Positions 1 through 8,042 of a DNA stretch of 15,301 nucleotides are shown one piece after another (position 1 is the first letter of the stretch; every line of letters starts with the position of its first letter). The position numbers and the translations under genes were made by a program. The stretch lies in contig VGXH01000007.1 in the NCBI GenBank assembly GCA_016873405.1, positions 1-15,301 on the forward strand, in the 5' to 3' direction. A model generated the notes under the pieces. That model worked only from the letters and a program-made list of their open reading frames with translations, was not told the DNA's origin and did no database searches. The stretch comes from a bacterium (GTDB lineage: Bacteria; Krumholzibacteriota; Krumholzibacteria; LZORAL124-64-63).

Positions 1-3000
1 CCCCAGGTCGTCGCGCGCCTTCTCGACGTCGTCGCGCTGCTTCTCCAGGAAATCCAGCCGCTCCTTCTTGGTGTCGTACTCCTCAAGCGCCAGATGGTTG
101 ATCGGCCCCAGTTCCGCCAGCTTGCGCCGACGGTCCTCGAGGAGTTCCTCCGCCTGGGAGACCTGGAAGACGCCCTGGTCCATCAGGAGCTCGGAGGGCA
201 CGTGTTCCGGGACGACCGAGGCCACCAGCTCGCGGAACGCCCCCTTCCACTGCTCCTCGACGCGCTCCTCGAGGTTGTTGCGGCGGACGTCCAGCGTCGC
301 CAGCTCCGTCTCCAGCTCGTGCGCCTGCTCGCGGTAGCCGCCGCGCTGCCGCTCGATCTCCTGCACGCGGCGGTTCCAGACGGCCGTCTCCTCGTGCAGA
401 GCGGCGATGCCGTCGGACGCCGCATTGACCACCAACCGGCGGCGCTCGCGCTCGTCCATGGCCCGCGCCAGGACCTCCCGCCGCTGCGCCAGTTCCTCCA
501 GGAGCGTCTCGCGGAGCAGGCGGCCGGACTCGATCTCTTCGGCCAGCCGTTCCCGGCGGGCGAACAGCTCGGCGATGTTCTCGCGCAGGTGCGCCAACGC
601 GGTCCCGGTCTCGCGCTCGCGGCTCTCGCGGCGCTGCTGGCCCAGGCGGAGTTCGGCCAGGCCGGCGCGGGCCTCGTCGCGCTGCGACTGGATCTCCTCG
701 ACGCGCAGGCGCAGCTCCTCGCGGTGCGTGGTGCTGTCCTGCCGCCGGCGACCGCTCTCGTCCAGCAGGTCGGTCATGCGCGCCTCGGCCGCGGCCAGTT
801 CGGCGATCTCGCCCTCCAGCCTCCCGCGCTCGTCCTCCATTTCCCGCGCGCGCGTGGCGGCCGCGTCGCGCCGGTGCGTCAGCTCCGCCAATTGGACCTG
901 GAGCGCGTTCAATTCGTGTTCGCCCGCGCTCAGGCGTCCGCGGCCGCCGATCAGCGCCACACGCACGTCCTCGCGCCGGGCGCGATTGGTCGCCACCCGC
1001 TGCTGCGCCGCGCCGACGCGCTCCTCCAGCGCCTCGATCTCGCGGCCGACCGCCTCCAGCTTGCCGCGCCGCTCGAGCAGGCCCGTGTCGGCGCCGTCGC
1101 CCCGCCCGCCGCGCACGCGTCCGTCGCTGGTGACCAGGAGGCCCTCGCGGCTGACGCAGACGATCGGCGCCGGGCCGCGCCAGCCGGCCGCGCCCGCGGC
1201 CGCTTCGCCGTCGGTGGCGAAGATGAACGAGCGCGCCAGCAGGCTGCGCAGGGCGGGAATCGCGGCGCCCGGGCCCGTGATCGCCTCGCGCGCCGGGCGG
1301 CCGCCGGCGGGCGCCGCCCCGATCGCGGCGGTCTCGTCGCCGCCCCCGCCGTCGCGGCAGATCAGGCTGGCCTGTCCCAGCTCATCGCGCCGCAGCTCCC
1401 CGACCAGCTCGGCGGCCGTCCCCCAGCCGTCGACCACGACCGCGTCCAGCACCTCGCCCAGCAGGCTGGCCAGCGCCGGCAGGTCCGCCGGCGTCGCCGC
1501 CAGCAGGTCGGCCAGGCCGCCGACCAGGCGCGGCTCGCCCGCATGGCGCCGCAGCAGCTCGCGCGGGCCCTTGCCGTAGCCCTCGTATTCCTCGTGCAGG
1601 CGGAGCAGCAGATCGTGCGTGCTGCGGGCCGCCTCCCGGCGCGCCGTCAGCGTCGCCGCCTCCTCCTGCAGCGCGGCCGCCGCGACCTCGAGGTCGGTCT
1701 CCTCCCGCTCGAGGGCGGCCAGCTCCGCCAGAACCTCCTGTCGCCGTTGCCGCGCCGGGTCGACGCGATCCTCGACCTCCTGCAGCCGTTCGGCGGCGGC
1801 CTGCCCCTGCTCGAGGACGGCTTCCCGCTCCCGGGTCAGCGAGCCCGTCCGCTCGCGGCGGTTTTCCTGCTTGACCTGCAGCTCGCGCAGGCGCCCACGC
1901 TCCTGCGCATCGCTCTCGATCACCTCGAGATTCCTCGTCGTCGCGTCGTCCAGCGCGGCGCGATCACGCGCCAGGCGGTCCTCGAGGATCTGCAATTCCT
2001 CCTCGCGCTCGGCGAGCAGGCGCGCCGCGCCCTCCAGCTCGTCGCGCACCTGCGCCAAGCTCTCGTCGAGGCGCCCGACCTGGCCGTTGAGGTCGCCCTG
2101 CCGCGCTTCCGCCTCGGCGATGCCGGCCTCGGCCGTCTCGATGCGCCGCTTCTGCTCGTCGATGCGGTGCTCGAGCACCAGCACCTGCCGTTCGGACTCC
2201 TGCAGCTCCTCCTCGAAGGCCTGCAGCGCCTCCTGCAGTTGGCGTCGCTCGGCTTCGCGTTCGTCGATGGTCGGCCGGACGGCTTCGATGCGCGCCTGCA
2301 GATCGGCCAGTTCGCCGACCCCCGCTTCGGCCAGGGTGCGGTACTCCTGCAGGCGATCGCGGGCCTCGGTCTCGCGCGCATCCAGTTCCTGGTGCCGCCT
2401 CGCCGCGACCAGCAGGTCCAGCGCCCGGATCTCGCCGTAGAGCCGCTGGTACCGACGCGCCTTGCCCACCTGCCGCTGCAGCGAGCGCACCTCCTTGCCG
2501 ATCTCCTCGATGATGTCGTACAGCCGCACCAGGTCCGACTGCGTGCGGTCGAGCTTGCGCTGGGTCTCCTTGCGCCGCGCCTTGTAGCGCGTGATGCCCG
2601 AACCCTCCTCGAGCAGCCGACGCAGGTCATCGTTGTTCTCGTTGAGAAGCGACCTGATCATCGACTCCTCGATGATCGAGTACGACGTGTTGTTGACGCC
2701 GCTGTCGAAGAACAGGTCCCGGAGCTCCTTCAGGCGACACGGGCTGCCGTTCAGGAAATAGTCGCTGCCGCCGTCGCGCGTCACGCGCCGACGGATCGCG
2801 ACCTCGCTGAAGTCGATCGGCAGTCCGCGGTCCTCGTTCTCGAAGGTCAGCGTCACTTCGGCAATGCCCACCGGTTTGCGCTTGGTGGTGCCCTTGAAGA
2901 TGACGTCTTCCATCTTGCCGCCGCGCAGCTGCTTCGCCGACTGCTCGCCGAGCACCCAGCGGACCGCGTCCACGACATTGGACTTGCCGCAGCCGTTGGG

Positions 3001-3093
3001 GCCGAGGATGGCGGTGATGCCGTGGTCGAAATCCAGGCGCGTACGGTCGACGAAGGACTTGAAGCCCTGCAATTCGATGGACTTGAGGCGCAC
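1..3093 (-). CDS. smc: Chromosome segregation protein SMC (3' end missing)
   Basis: ABC-type ATPase of the condensin complex, which organises and segregates the chromosome with ScpA and ScpB. The first 1031 residues are present. The N-terminus reads VRLKSIELQGFKSFVDRTRL. The Walker A GPNGCGKS is at about residues 31-38, followed by VDAVRWVLGEQSAKQLRGG. Two long charged coiled-coil arms flank a hinge at roughly 495-670 (GYGKGPRELL and VGGLADLL near its start). The second arm ends with LGPINHLALEEY, the usual lead-in to the C-terminal ATPase half. The signature and Walker B motifs lie outside the window. I chose the GTG at 3093 because AAGGTG lies 5 bases upstream and SMC proteins normally begin right at this strand. 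An in-frame ATG at 3123 would add ten residues but has no ribosome binding site. Family assignment is secure. The gene follows the SPOR gene by 81 bases. Confidence 0.97.
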   Translation of the reverse strand, partial: MRLKSIELQGFKSFVDRTRLDFDHGITAILGPNGCGKSNVVDAVRWVLGEQSAKQLRGGKMEDVIFKGTTKRKPVGIAEVTLTFENEDRGLPIDFSEVAIRRRVTRDGGSDYFLNGSPCRLKELRDLFFDSGVNNTSYSIIEESMIRSLLNENNDDLRRLLEEGSGITRYKARRKETQRKLDRTQSDLVRLYDIIEEIGKEVRSLQRQVGKARRYQRLYGEIRALDLLVAARRHQELDARETEARDRLQEYRTLAEAGVGELADLQARIEAVRPTIDEREAERRQLQEALQAFEEELQESERQVLVLEHRIDEQKRRIETAEAGIAEAEARQGDLNGQVGRLDESLAQVRDELEGAARLLAEREEELQILEDRLARDRAALDDATTRNLEVIESDAQERGRLRELQVKQENRRERTGSLTREREAVLEQGQAAAERLQEVEDRVDPARQRRQEVLAELAALEREETDLEVAAAALQEEAATLTARREAARSTHDLLLRLHEEYEGYGKGPRELLRRHAGEPRLVGGLADLLAATPADLPALASLLGEVLDAVVVDGWGTAAELVGELRRDELGQASLICRDGGGGDETAAIGAAPAGGRPAREAITGPGAAIPALRSLLARSFIFATDGEAAAGAAGWRGPAPIVCVSREGLLVTSDGRVRGGRGDGADTGLLERRGKLEAVGREIEALEERVGAAQQRVATNRARREDVRVALIGGRGRLSAGEHELNALQVQLAELTHRRDAAATRAREMEDERGRLEGEIAELAAAEARMTDLLDESGRRRQDSTTHREELRLRVEEIQSQRDEARAGLAELRLGQQRRESRERETGTALAHLRENIAELFARRERLAEEIESGRLLRETLLEELAQRREVLARAMDERERRRLVVNAASDGIAALHEETAVWNRRVQEIERQRGGYREQAHELETELATLDVRRNNLEERVEEQWKGAFRELVASVVPEHVPSELLMDQGVFQVSQAEELLEDRRRKLAELGPINHLALEEYDTKKERLDFLEKQRDDVEKARDDLG

Positions 3094-3105
3094 TTGCTCA
3101 CCTTT

Positions 3106-3120
3106 CCGCGCCGGGCGCGG
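3106..3120 (-). other. Small GC hairpin just upstream of the smc ribosome binding site
   Basis: CCGCGC and GCGCGG form a 6-bp stem with a 3-base loop. On the smc mRNA the stem ends at the first two bases of the GGAAAGG stretch that carries the Shine-Dalgarno sequence. It could modestly affect translation initiation. In DNA this GC-rich such a short stem may also be chance. Confidence 0.25.
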
Positions 3121-3150
3121 CATGTTGTCTGCGGATGACGGCGCCGCTGC

Positions 3151-3174
3151 GCGGCCGGGCGCGGGCCCGGCCGC
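3151..3174 (-). terminator. Perfect 10-bp GC hairpin abutting the SPOR gene stop codon
   Basis: GCGGCCGGGC pairs perfectly with GCCCGGCCGC around a 4-base loop. The stem starts at the base immediately after the TAG stop of the SPOR-domain gene. There is no run of T on either strand, so it is not a canonical intrinsic terminator. It could be a U-less terminator, an mRNA 3'-end stabiliser or an attenuator before smc. A similar hairpin lies at 6976-7004, which supports a role in ending transcripts. Confidence 0.45.
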
Positions 3175-4578
3175 CTACGGACTCGATTCCCGGAATCGGG
3201 CCGGCTCGGCCCAGTGCGTGCCCAGGCGGCCGAGCAACGCGGGCATGGCCGCGGCGGCGGCGGCGCGCGTCGGGAAGCTGCCGACATACACGCGCCACCA
3301 GCGCCCGCCCTTCTCCCTGATCTCGACGATGCGCACCGCGGCCTGGAACCCCTGATCCGCCAGTGCCCTGACCTGCTCGGCCGCGCTCGCGCTGTCGGCG
3401 AGGGAATAGACGTGCAGCGCCCAGCCGTCGCCGCCCACGGGCCCGGCGTACGGCGCGGGGTCGAACGACGCCGACCCGGCCGCCGGCGTCGGCGACTGCG
3501 GGCGCGCCGGCACGGCGGCCGGTTCCGGCGCGGCGGTCGCGGCATCGCTCGCCGCCGGCAGCGAGTCCTCCGGCGATGCGAGCCCGCCGGCGTGCGCCGT
3601 TCGCGGCGGAGACTCGTCGGCGACGGGCACGGCCGGACCCTCCCGCGTCGCCACCGGCTCGAAGAAGCCGCCGGGCGGCACGCGCACGTGGTTGGTCCAG
3701 TACCAGGCGCTCGCCATGATGGCCGCGCCGAACGCGCCCGCCGCCAGCCAGAAGAGACGTCGGTGACGCCGCGCAGGCTCGGCTTCGCCGTCGAGCGGCG
3801 CCAGTTCGTCGAGCATCGGCGCCGCCGGGGCCGGCGGCGGCACCGACGGCATCGGGGCGCCAGCCTCGGCAGGGGGCGGCTCGACCGCGCTGATCGGCTC
3901 GGGTCCCCAGCCGAGGATCCCGGTCACCGGCACTTGCGCGGCAGCCAGGGGTTCGAGGACACGCTCGAGCTCCGCTTCCCGGCGGTCGGTTCGATCCCAG
4001 CAGAACAGGCGGCGCTCGGCGCGTCGCGCCCACGGCAGCACCGCCGGCCCGACCGGCCCCGTCAGCAGGATATCGTCGGCCTGGTGACGCAGGCGCGAGA
4101 GCAGCGCTGCGATCTCGTCCTCGGTGGCGTCCGTCGGCGTGAACGAGCCGACGCCCAGCAGTCGGCCGCGCCCGGCGCCCAGCGGCAGCGGTGCGCAGGC
4201 GGCGGCGACGGAAGCGCCGAAGCGCACGACATCGATCCAGCCCTCGGTCTCGGCGCGGCCGGCCCAACCGGTGAGCACCGACTGCGCCTCGTCGATGTCC
4301 AGCACGAGGACGTTCTGCCCCCGCGCCGCGAGGGCCCGCGCCAGCATCAACGCCGCGCCGGCGCCGAGCGCGGCCTGCCCCGGCTCGTGCAGCAACAGCC
4401 AGGACCGCGGCGCCACGCCGCCGGCGAGCAACTCGTCCAGCCCCGCGGCGAGCAGGTCCAGCGGCGCCAGTTGCTCGACCAGGCCGCGCGCGCCGACACC
4501 CTCCGCCGGCCCCCCGGGCGCCGGCGCCAGCGAGGCCTCGTGGCAAGGCACTCCCGCGATGAGGCGACGCTCAGCCAC
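3175..4578 (-). CDS. ParA-like domain, membrane-anchored SPOR-domain protein
   Basis: A 467-residue protein of unusual build, not a named family. Residues 35-225 look like a ParA/MinD-type P-loop fold: LLLHEPGQAALGAGAALM, then LVLDIDEAQSVLTGW and a DDILLTGPVG strand. The Walker A region has no GK[ST], so ATP binding is doubtful. A proline/alanine linker leads to one membrane helix at about 275-294 (LFWLAAGAFGAAIMASAWYW). A second low-complexity stretch precedes a C-terminal SPOR domain at about 385-460 (GWALHVYSLADSASAAEQV, RWWRVYVGSFPTRAAA). SPOR domains bind denuded peptidoglycan, often at division sites, so this end should be periplasmic and the ParA-like end cytoplasmic. The GTG at 4578 overlaps the selA stop by 8 bases with GGGGACGGG upstream, which implies translational coupling. 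A longer in-frame start at 4686 lies inside selA and is less likely. Its position before smc suggests, but does not show, a cell-cycle role. Confidence 0.8.
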   Translation of the reverse strand: MAERRLIAGVPCHEASLAPAPGGPAEGVGARGLVEQLAPLDLLAAGLDELLAGGVAPRSWLLLHEPGQAALGAGAALMLARALAARGQNVLVLDIDEAQSVLTGWAGRAETEGWIDVVRFGASVAAACAPLPLGAGRGRLLGVGSFTPTDATEDEIAALLSRLRHQADDILLTGPVGPAVLPWARRAERRLFCWDRTDRREAELERVLEPLAAAQVPVTGILGWGPEPISAVEPPPAEAGAPMPSVPPPAPAAPMLDELAPLDGEAEPARRHRRLFWLAAGAFGAAIMASAWYWTNHVRVPPGGFFEPVATREGPAVPVADESPPRTAHAGGLASPEDSLPAASDAATAAPEPAAVPARPQSPTPAAGSASFDPAPYAGPVGGDGWALHVYSLADSASAAEQVRALADQGFQAAVRIVEIREKGGRWWRVYVGSFPTRAAAAAAMPALLGRLGTHWAEPARFRESSP

Positions 4579-6004
4579 GTTGCCCGTCCCCGCTCGCCAG
4601 GGCCGCCCAGGCCGCGCCCAGGCCCGCGGCCACCAGCGCGAGCTCGTCATCCGCGAGTGACCGCGGATCGACGGCCAGGCCGTCATGATTCAGCCGCGTC
4701 AGGATCGCCGGATCCTGTTCGCGCAAGCCCGCGTGGCACGCCTCCAGTTCCACCCGCGGTCCCCGGAGGCGCAGCAGCCAGGTCGGCAACTCGGCCGTCG
4801 AGTAGGCGCCGCCGCCCACGCTCGAGACGTCCCGCTCGACCGCGAGCGACCAGCCGGCCGGCAGATCCGGTTCCACGAGCGCGCGCAGGCGCGTCGCCTG
4901 TTCCCGCAGGCGCTCCGCGGGCGCGGCCAGCGCGGCGATGGCCGGCAGGTCCGGCAGCGACGTCGCCGCGAGGTACGCCGTGAGCACCGCGTCGAGCGCG
5001 GCAAGCGTGGTCTTGTCCACGCGCACGGCGCGCCGCAGCGGGTGGTCGCGCAGCGCCTCGATCAGCGGCGCGCCCCCCAGCAGCAGGCCGGCCTGGCAGC
5101 CGCCCAGCAGCTTGTCGCCGCTGCAGGTGACCAGGTCGCAACCGGTCGCCACGTCGGCGGCCAGCGTCGTCTCGCCAGCCGGCAGGCCCAGTTCGGACGG
5201 TTCCACGAGGAGGCCGCTGCCGGCGTCGTAGACCAGGTGGCAGCGCTCGGCGGCGCACAGCGCCGCCAGTTCCGCCAGCGAGACCTCGGCGGTGAAGCCC
5301 GCCAGGGCGAAGTTGCTGCGGTGCACCTTCAGCACCAGCGCGCCCGGCTCCAGGGCGCGGCGGTAGTCCTCGACCGTCGTCCGGTTGGTCGCCCCCACTT
5401 CGACCAGACGGCACCCGGTCTCGGCGATGATCTCGTGCAGCCGGAACGAGCCGCCGATCGCCACGACCTCGCCGCGCGACAGAAGCACCGGCCCCCCACG
5501 GCCCAGGTGCCGCACCGCCAGCCACAGGGCCGCGGCGTTGTTGTTGACGAGCAGCGCGTCCTCGCTGCCGGCCAGCAGCGCCGCCTTGCGCTCCACCGCC
5601 CGCCCCCGGTGATCGCGGCGGCCGCTGCGCAGGTCCAGCTCCAGGTCGCTGTAATGCGCCGCGACGGCTCCGGCCGCCGCCGCCGCCGCCGCCGGCAGCG
5701 GTGAACGGCCCAGGTTGGTGTGCACGACCACACCGGTCCCATTGACGACCCGGGTCCAGGCCGGTCGCAGCAGGCCGCGGCAGGCCGCCACCGCGGCGGC
5801 CACCAGTTCCTCGTGGAGATCGGCCCGGTCGCGCACCGGTCCCGTCTCGTCGCGCAGCCGCCGCCGCAACGCCTCGCATTGCTGCTGCACCACCGGTCCC
5901 GCCCAGGCCCGCCGCCGGCCGGCCAGGAACTCCGCCAGACGCGCGTCCGCCAGGACGGCGCTGATCTGGGGGATCTCCCGCAGGCGGGACTGGAGGTCGG
6001 ACAT
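4571..6004 (-). CDS. selA: L-seryl-tRNA(Sec) selenium transferase (selenocysteine synthase)
   Basis: PLP enzyme that converts seryl-tRNA(Sec) to selenocysteinyl-tRNA(Sec) using selenophosphate, in the cytoplasm. The 477-residue length is typical. Visible landmarks are the N-terminal helical region (RLREIPQISAVLAD), VVNGTGVVVHTNLGRSPL at about 87-104, NNNAAALWL at about 154-162, EVGATNRT, VYDAGSGLL, and the PLP-lysine motif VTCSGDKLLGG with the lysine at residue 298. The C-terminal small domain contains SSVGGGAY. The ATG at 6004 starts MSDLQSRLREIP, as in the family. An AAGGA lies about 12 bases upstream, slightly far. An upstream GTG at 6013 would sit too close to it. No selB, selD or tRNA(Sec) is in the window, so the rest of the pathway must lie elsewhere. 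The gene is divergent from the tonB-like gene and overlaps the SPOR gene by 8 bases. Confidence 0.96.
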   Translation of the reverse strand: MSDLQSRLREIPQISAVLADARLAEFLAGRRRAWAGPVVQQQCEALRRRLRDETGPVRDRADLHEELVAAAVAACRGLLRPAWTRVVNGTGVVVHTNLGRSPLPAAAAAAAGAVAAHYSDLELDLRSGRRDHRGRAVERKAALLAGSEDALLVNNNAAALWLAVRHLGRGGPVLLSRGEVVAIGGSFRLHEIIAETGCRLVEVGATNRTTVEDYRRALEPGALVLKVHRSNFALAGFTAEVSLAELAALCAAERCHLVYDAGSGLLVEPSELGLPAGETTLAADVATGCDLVTCSGDKLLGGCQAGLLLGGAPLIEALRDHPLRRAVRVDKTTLAALDAVLTAYLAATSLPDLPAIAALAAPAERLREQATRLRALVEPDLPAGWSLAVERDVSSVGGGAYSTAELPTWLLRLRGPRVELEACHAGLREQDPAILTRLNHDGLAVDPRSLADDELALVAAGLGAAWAALASGDGQRG

Positions 6005-6231
6005 CGGGATCACGCATCCTTGCCTGGCGATGGGAGCGGCCGACGACGACAAGAATACGGCCGCTCGCAAGCGGCCCGGGACGCCTGCCGGAGCCGAGAT
6101 GATCTGTTGGGCGCCAAGTTACCAGATCCGCGCGCGCTTGTCCAGACAGCCGACCGCGCCCGTGCTGGCGCCCGGCCGCGCGGATCGCTACAGTCAGGCT
6201 GCCGACCGTCCCCCGCAGGAGAAGCGCGCCG
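6005..6231. promoter_or_regulatory. Divergent intergenic region between selA and the tonB-like gene
   Basis: This 227-base gap must hold the promoters for both divergent genes. It contains a 7-bp inverted repeat (GGCCGCT, loop CGCA, AGCGGCC) at 6059-6076. On the selA side a weak -10-like TATTCT lies at 6057-6052 without a recognisable -35. On the plus side a weak -10-like TACAGT is at 6189-6194, with only a poor -35 at 17 bases. No small ORF or RNA gene stands out. The promoter assignments are tentative. Confidence 0.4.
6217..6221 (+). promoter_or_regulatory. Ribosome binding site of the tonB-like gene
   Basis: AGGAG lies 10 bases before the ATG at 6232. It supports that start and confirms that this plus-strand reading frame is a real gene in a region of many spurious GC-rich frames. 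Confidence 0.7.
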
Positions 6232-6954
6232 ATGATCCGCCGCCGCCGGACAACGCCGAGCCCGCGCTCGTTCACGACCGCGGCCCAGGAGGAATTCCGC
6301 CGCGGCCAGGGCCGGCGGCGGTTGACCGCCGCCGGCTTGGCCGTGGGCGCGCTCCTGCTCCTGGTCTGGTTCGGCCCGCGGGAGACAGCGATCCTCCGCA
6401 AGCTGACGTACTACGGCGTCCCGGGCGAGCTCAAGATCATGCCGGAGGTCTCGATCGACGAGGGCGCCGATCAGACGCACCGGTTGCCGCGCTCGCTGCA
6501 AGCGCCGCCGCCGCCGCCCCTGAAGGTCGAGCCCGAGCGCAGCGACGAGCGCGCGCCGGAGAAGGTGCCCCGCCCCGCCACCGGAACCGACCTCCTGCAG
6601 CCCGCGAACCCCGACCCGGCCGAAGCGATCATCGACGCGCTGTTCGACGAGTCGGTGCAACTCCTGCTGCCGCAGCAGACCTCTCCCGATTGGTATATCC
6701 GGCATCTGGTGCGGCCCCAGTACCCGGTGCTGGCCAGCGAGCAGGATCGGCGGCGGCCGGTCATCAACGTCGTGGTGTGGATCTTCGTCGATCCGCAAGG
6801 CAACGTGACCGCGGCGCAGCTGGTGAGCAACGACGGCGGCGACGTCTTCGCGCAGGCCGTGCTGGAGGCCGTCCAGCAGTGGAAGCTGGGCTGGCGCGTG
6901 GATCCGCAGAGGGGGCGCCAGCTGGTGTTGCCCTGGCGCTTCCGCAGCCCGTAG
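6232..6954 (+). CDS. TonB-like energy transducer (single-pass, C-terminal TonB domain)
   Basis: A 240-residue protein with TonB architecture: a basic cytoplasmic N-terminus, one membrane helix at about 31-48 (LTAAGLAVGALLLLVWFG), a proline/charge-rich periplasmic spacer (PPPPPLKVEPERSDERAPEK, about 92-111), and a TonB C-terminal domain at about 160-235. The domain core is RPQYPVLASEQDRRRPVINV, then VVWIFVDPQGNVTAAQLVSN, then AVLEAVQQWKLGW. TonB proteins pass proton-motive-force energy to outer-membrane receptors. No exbB, exbD or receptor gene is nearby, so the partner is unknown. The TonB domain is also used in other cell-envelope proteins. The helix lacks an obvious conserved histidine of the classical TonB anchor, so coupling to ExbB/ExbD is uncertain. 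It is the only plus-strand gene and converges on the PopT gene. Confidence 0.85.
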   Translation: MIRRRRTTPSPRSFTTAAQEEFRRGQGRRRLTAAGLAVGALLLLVWFGPRETAILRKLTYYGVPGELKIMPEVSIDEGADQTHRLPRSLQAPPPPPLKVEPERSDERAPEKVPRPATGTDLLQPANPDPAEAIIDALFDESVQLLLPQQTSPDWYIRHLVRPQYPVLASEQDRRRPVINVVVWIFVDPQGNVTAAQLVSNDGGDVFAQAVLEAVQQWKLGWRVDPQRGRQLVLPWRFRSP

Positions 6955-6975
6955 GTCGTGACGTCCAGATGGTGT

Positions 6976-7004
6976 CCGGCCGCGCCGTCGCCCGGCGCGG
7001 CCGG
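6976..7004. terminator. Bidirectional hairpin between convergent genes
   Basis: CCGGCCGCGCC pairs perfectly with GGCGCGGCCGG (11 bp) around a 7-base loop, GTCGCCC. It lies 21 bases after the tonB-like stop and 27 bases beyond the PopT stop on the other strand, where a shared terminator is expected. No T-run follows on either strand, so it is a U-less candidate. Confidence 0.6.
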
Positions 7005-7031
7005 TGCGTCAGCCGTTCGCTCCAGCTGGGA

Positions 7032-8042
7032 CTATTCACGAAGGTCCGGGCTGGTGTCCTCATCCTCGCCGCCGATCCTGGCGACGCCCATCGTGACCGC
7101 CACGCCGGCCAGGACGAATCCGAGCGCCAGCGCCGCCTGGCCCGCCGAGGGCAGGTAGTAGTCGATCGGCTGCCCGGCGGCGGCGTCGCCGCCGCCGTCC
7201 TCGGCGACCGCCGCCGCCGCCGGCCCGCGACCGTCCCCGTGGCTCGGCGCTTCCACGCGCTGGAAGGGCCACAGCCCGGCCACCGCGCCCACGAGCAGTC
7301 CGAGCAGGACGCCCAGGGTGGCGTTGCGCTGGCGCCGCAGCAGGTACTTCAGCAGGTGACTGACCCCGGCGATCCCGAGCACGACGCCGATCCCGACGGG
7401 CAGGCCGATCTTCAGGGCCACGTCGACCGCCTCGCTCCAGCGGGCGGCGCCGAGGGCGTCCTTGAAGCGCTCGATCGCCGAGAGGATCGGCAGGTACTGC
7501 CCCAACACCAGCAGCAGGTAGCCTCCGCTGATGCCCGGCAGGATCATGGCGCTGGCCCCGGCGACGCCGGCCAGCAGCAACGCCAGCGGGCCCGAGCCGC
7601 CGACGGCGCCGCCCCCGACCCGGGTGGCCTGCAGCCAGGCCAGGGTCGCCATGCCGACGGCACCGGCCGCCGCGCCCGCCCAGACGGCGCCCGTGGGCCG
7701 GTCGATCAGGCGCCAGACCACAGGCAGTCCGCCCAGCGTCAGGCCGATGAACAGAGCGTACATCGCCCAGCGATGGTCCACGACGAGATCCCTCACGACG
7801 CCGGCCAGGAGCAGGATCGCCAGGCCGGCCGCCGTGAGCACGCCGGCCAGCACGAGCAGCGAACGGGACCGCAACTTGAACGTCGTCAGTTCGGTGATCG
7901 CGCCGATGAAAGCCGGGTAGACCCCGGACGCCAGCAGCATGGTGCCGCCGCTGATCCCCGGCACGAGATTCGCCAGACCCATGAGCACGCCGCCGAACAG
8001 CGACCTGGCCGCGAGCGCCGCGGACTTGGATTCCCCGGTCAT
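7032..8042 (-). CDS. popT: DUF368 membrane protein, probable polyprenyl-phosphate transporter PopT
   Basis: A 336-residue multi-pass inner-membrane protein. It carries the two DUF368 signatures: NLVPGISGGTMLL at about 25-37 and MILPGISGGYLLLVLGQY at about 166-183, placed in two roughly repeated halves. About eight hydrophobic segments are visible, with a soluble acidic/alanine-rich loop at about 262-295. DUF368 proteins have been identified as transporters that return undecaprenyl phosphate to the cytoplasmic face, recycling the lipid carrier for peptidoglycan and surface polysaccharides. The substrate here is inferred from the family. The start ATG overlaps the stop of the upstream gene as ATGA, and GGAAGGAG lies 5 bases before it, so the two are translationally coupled. 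Its company (nucleotide-sugar enzyme, periplasmic folding factor, LpoA-like protein) fits cell-wall work. Confidence 0.88.
   Translation of the reverse strand: MTGESKSAALAARSLFGGVLMGLANLVPGISGGTMLLASGVYPAFIGAITELTTFKLRSRSLLVLAGVLTAAGLAILLLAGVVRDLVVDHRWAMYALFIGLTLGGLPVVWRLIDRPTGAVWAGAAAGAVGMATLAWLQATRVGGGAVGGSGPLALLLAGVAGASAMILPGISGGYLLLVLGQYLPILSAIERFKDALGAARWSEAVDVALKIGLPVGIGVVLGIAGVSHLLKYLLRRQRNATLGVLLGLLVGAVAGLWPFQRVEAPSHGDGRGPAAAAVAEDGGGDAAAGQPIDYYLPSAGQAALALGFVLAGVAVTMGVARIGGEDEDTSPDLRE

Noticed and set aside
94..3138. A 1014-codon open frame on the plus strand
   Set aside because: It lies antisense to smc, whose minus-strand frame has clear SMC motifs throughout. The plus frame gives a low-complexity Arg/Leu/Ala/Gln protein with no recognisable domain, as expected from codon bias in GC-rich DNA.
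6005..6231. A tRNA(Sec) gene beside selA
   Set aside because: No long acceptor stem, UCA anticodon loop or GTTCRA-type T-loop could be found in the intergenic region on either strand.
4683..6401. A 572-codon minus-strand frame overlapping selA
   Set aside because: It is a shifted frame of selA, rich in Gly/Arg/Pro with no domain, while the selA frame has full family motifs.
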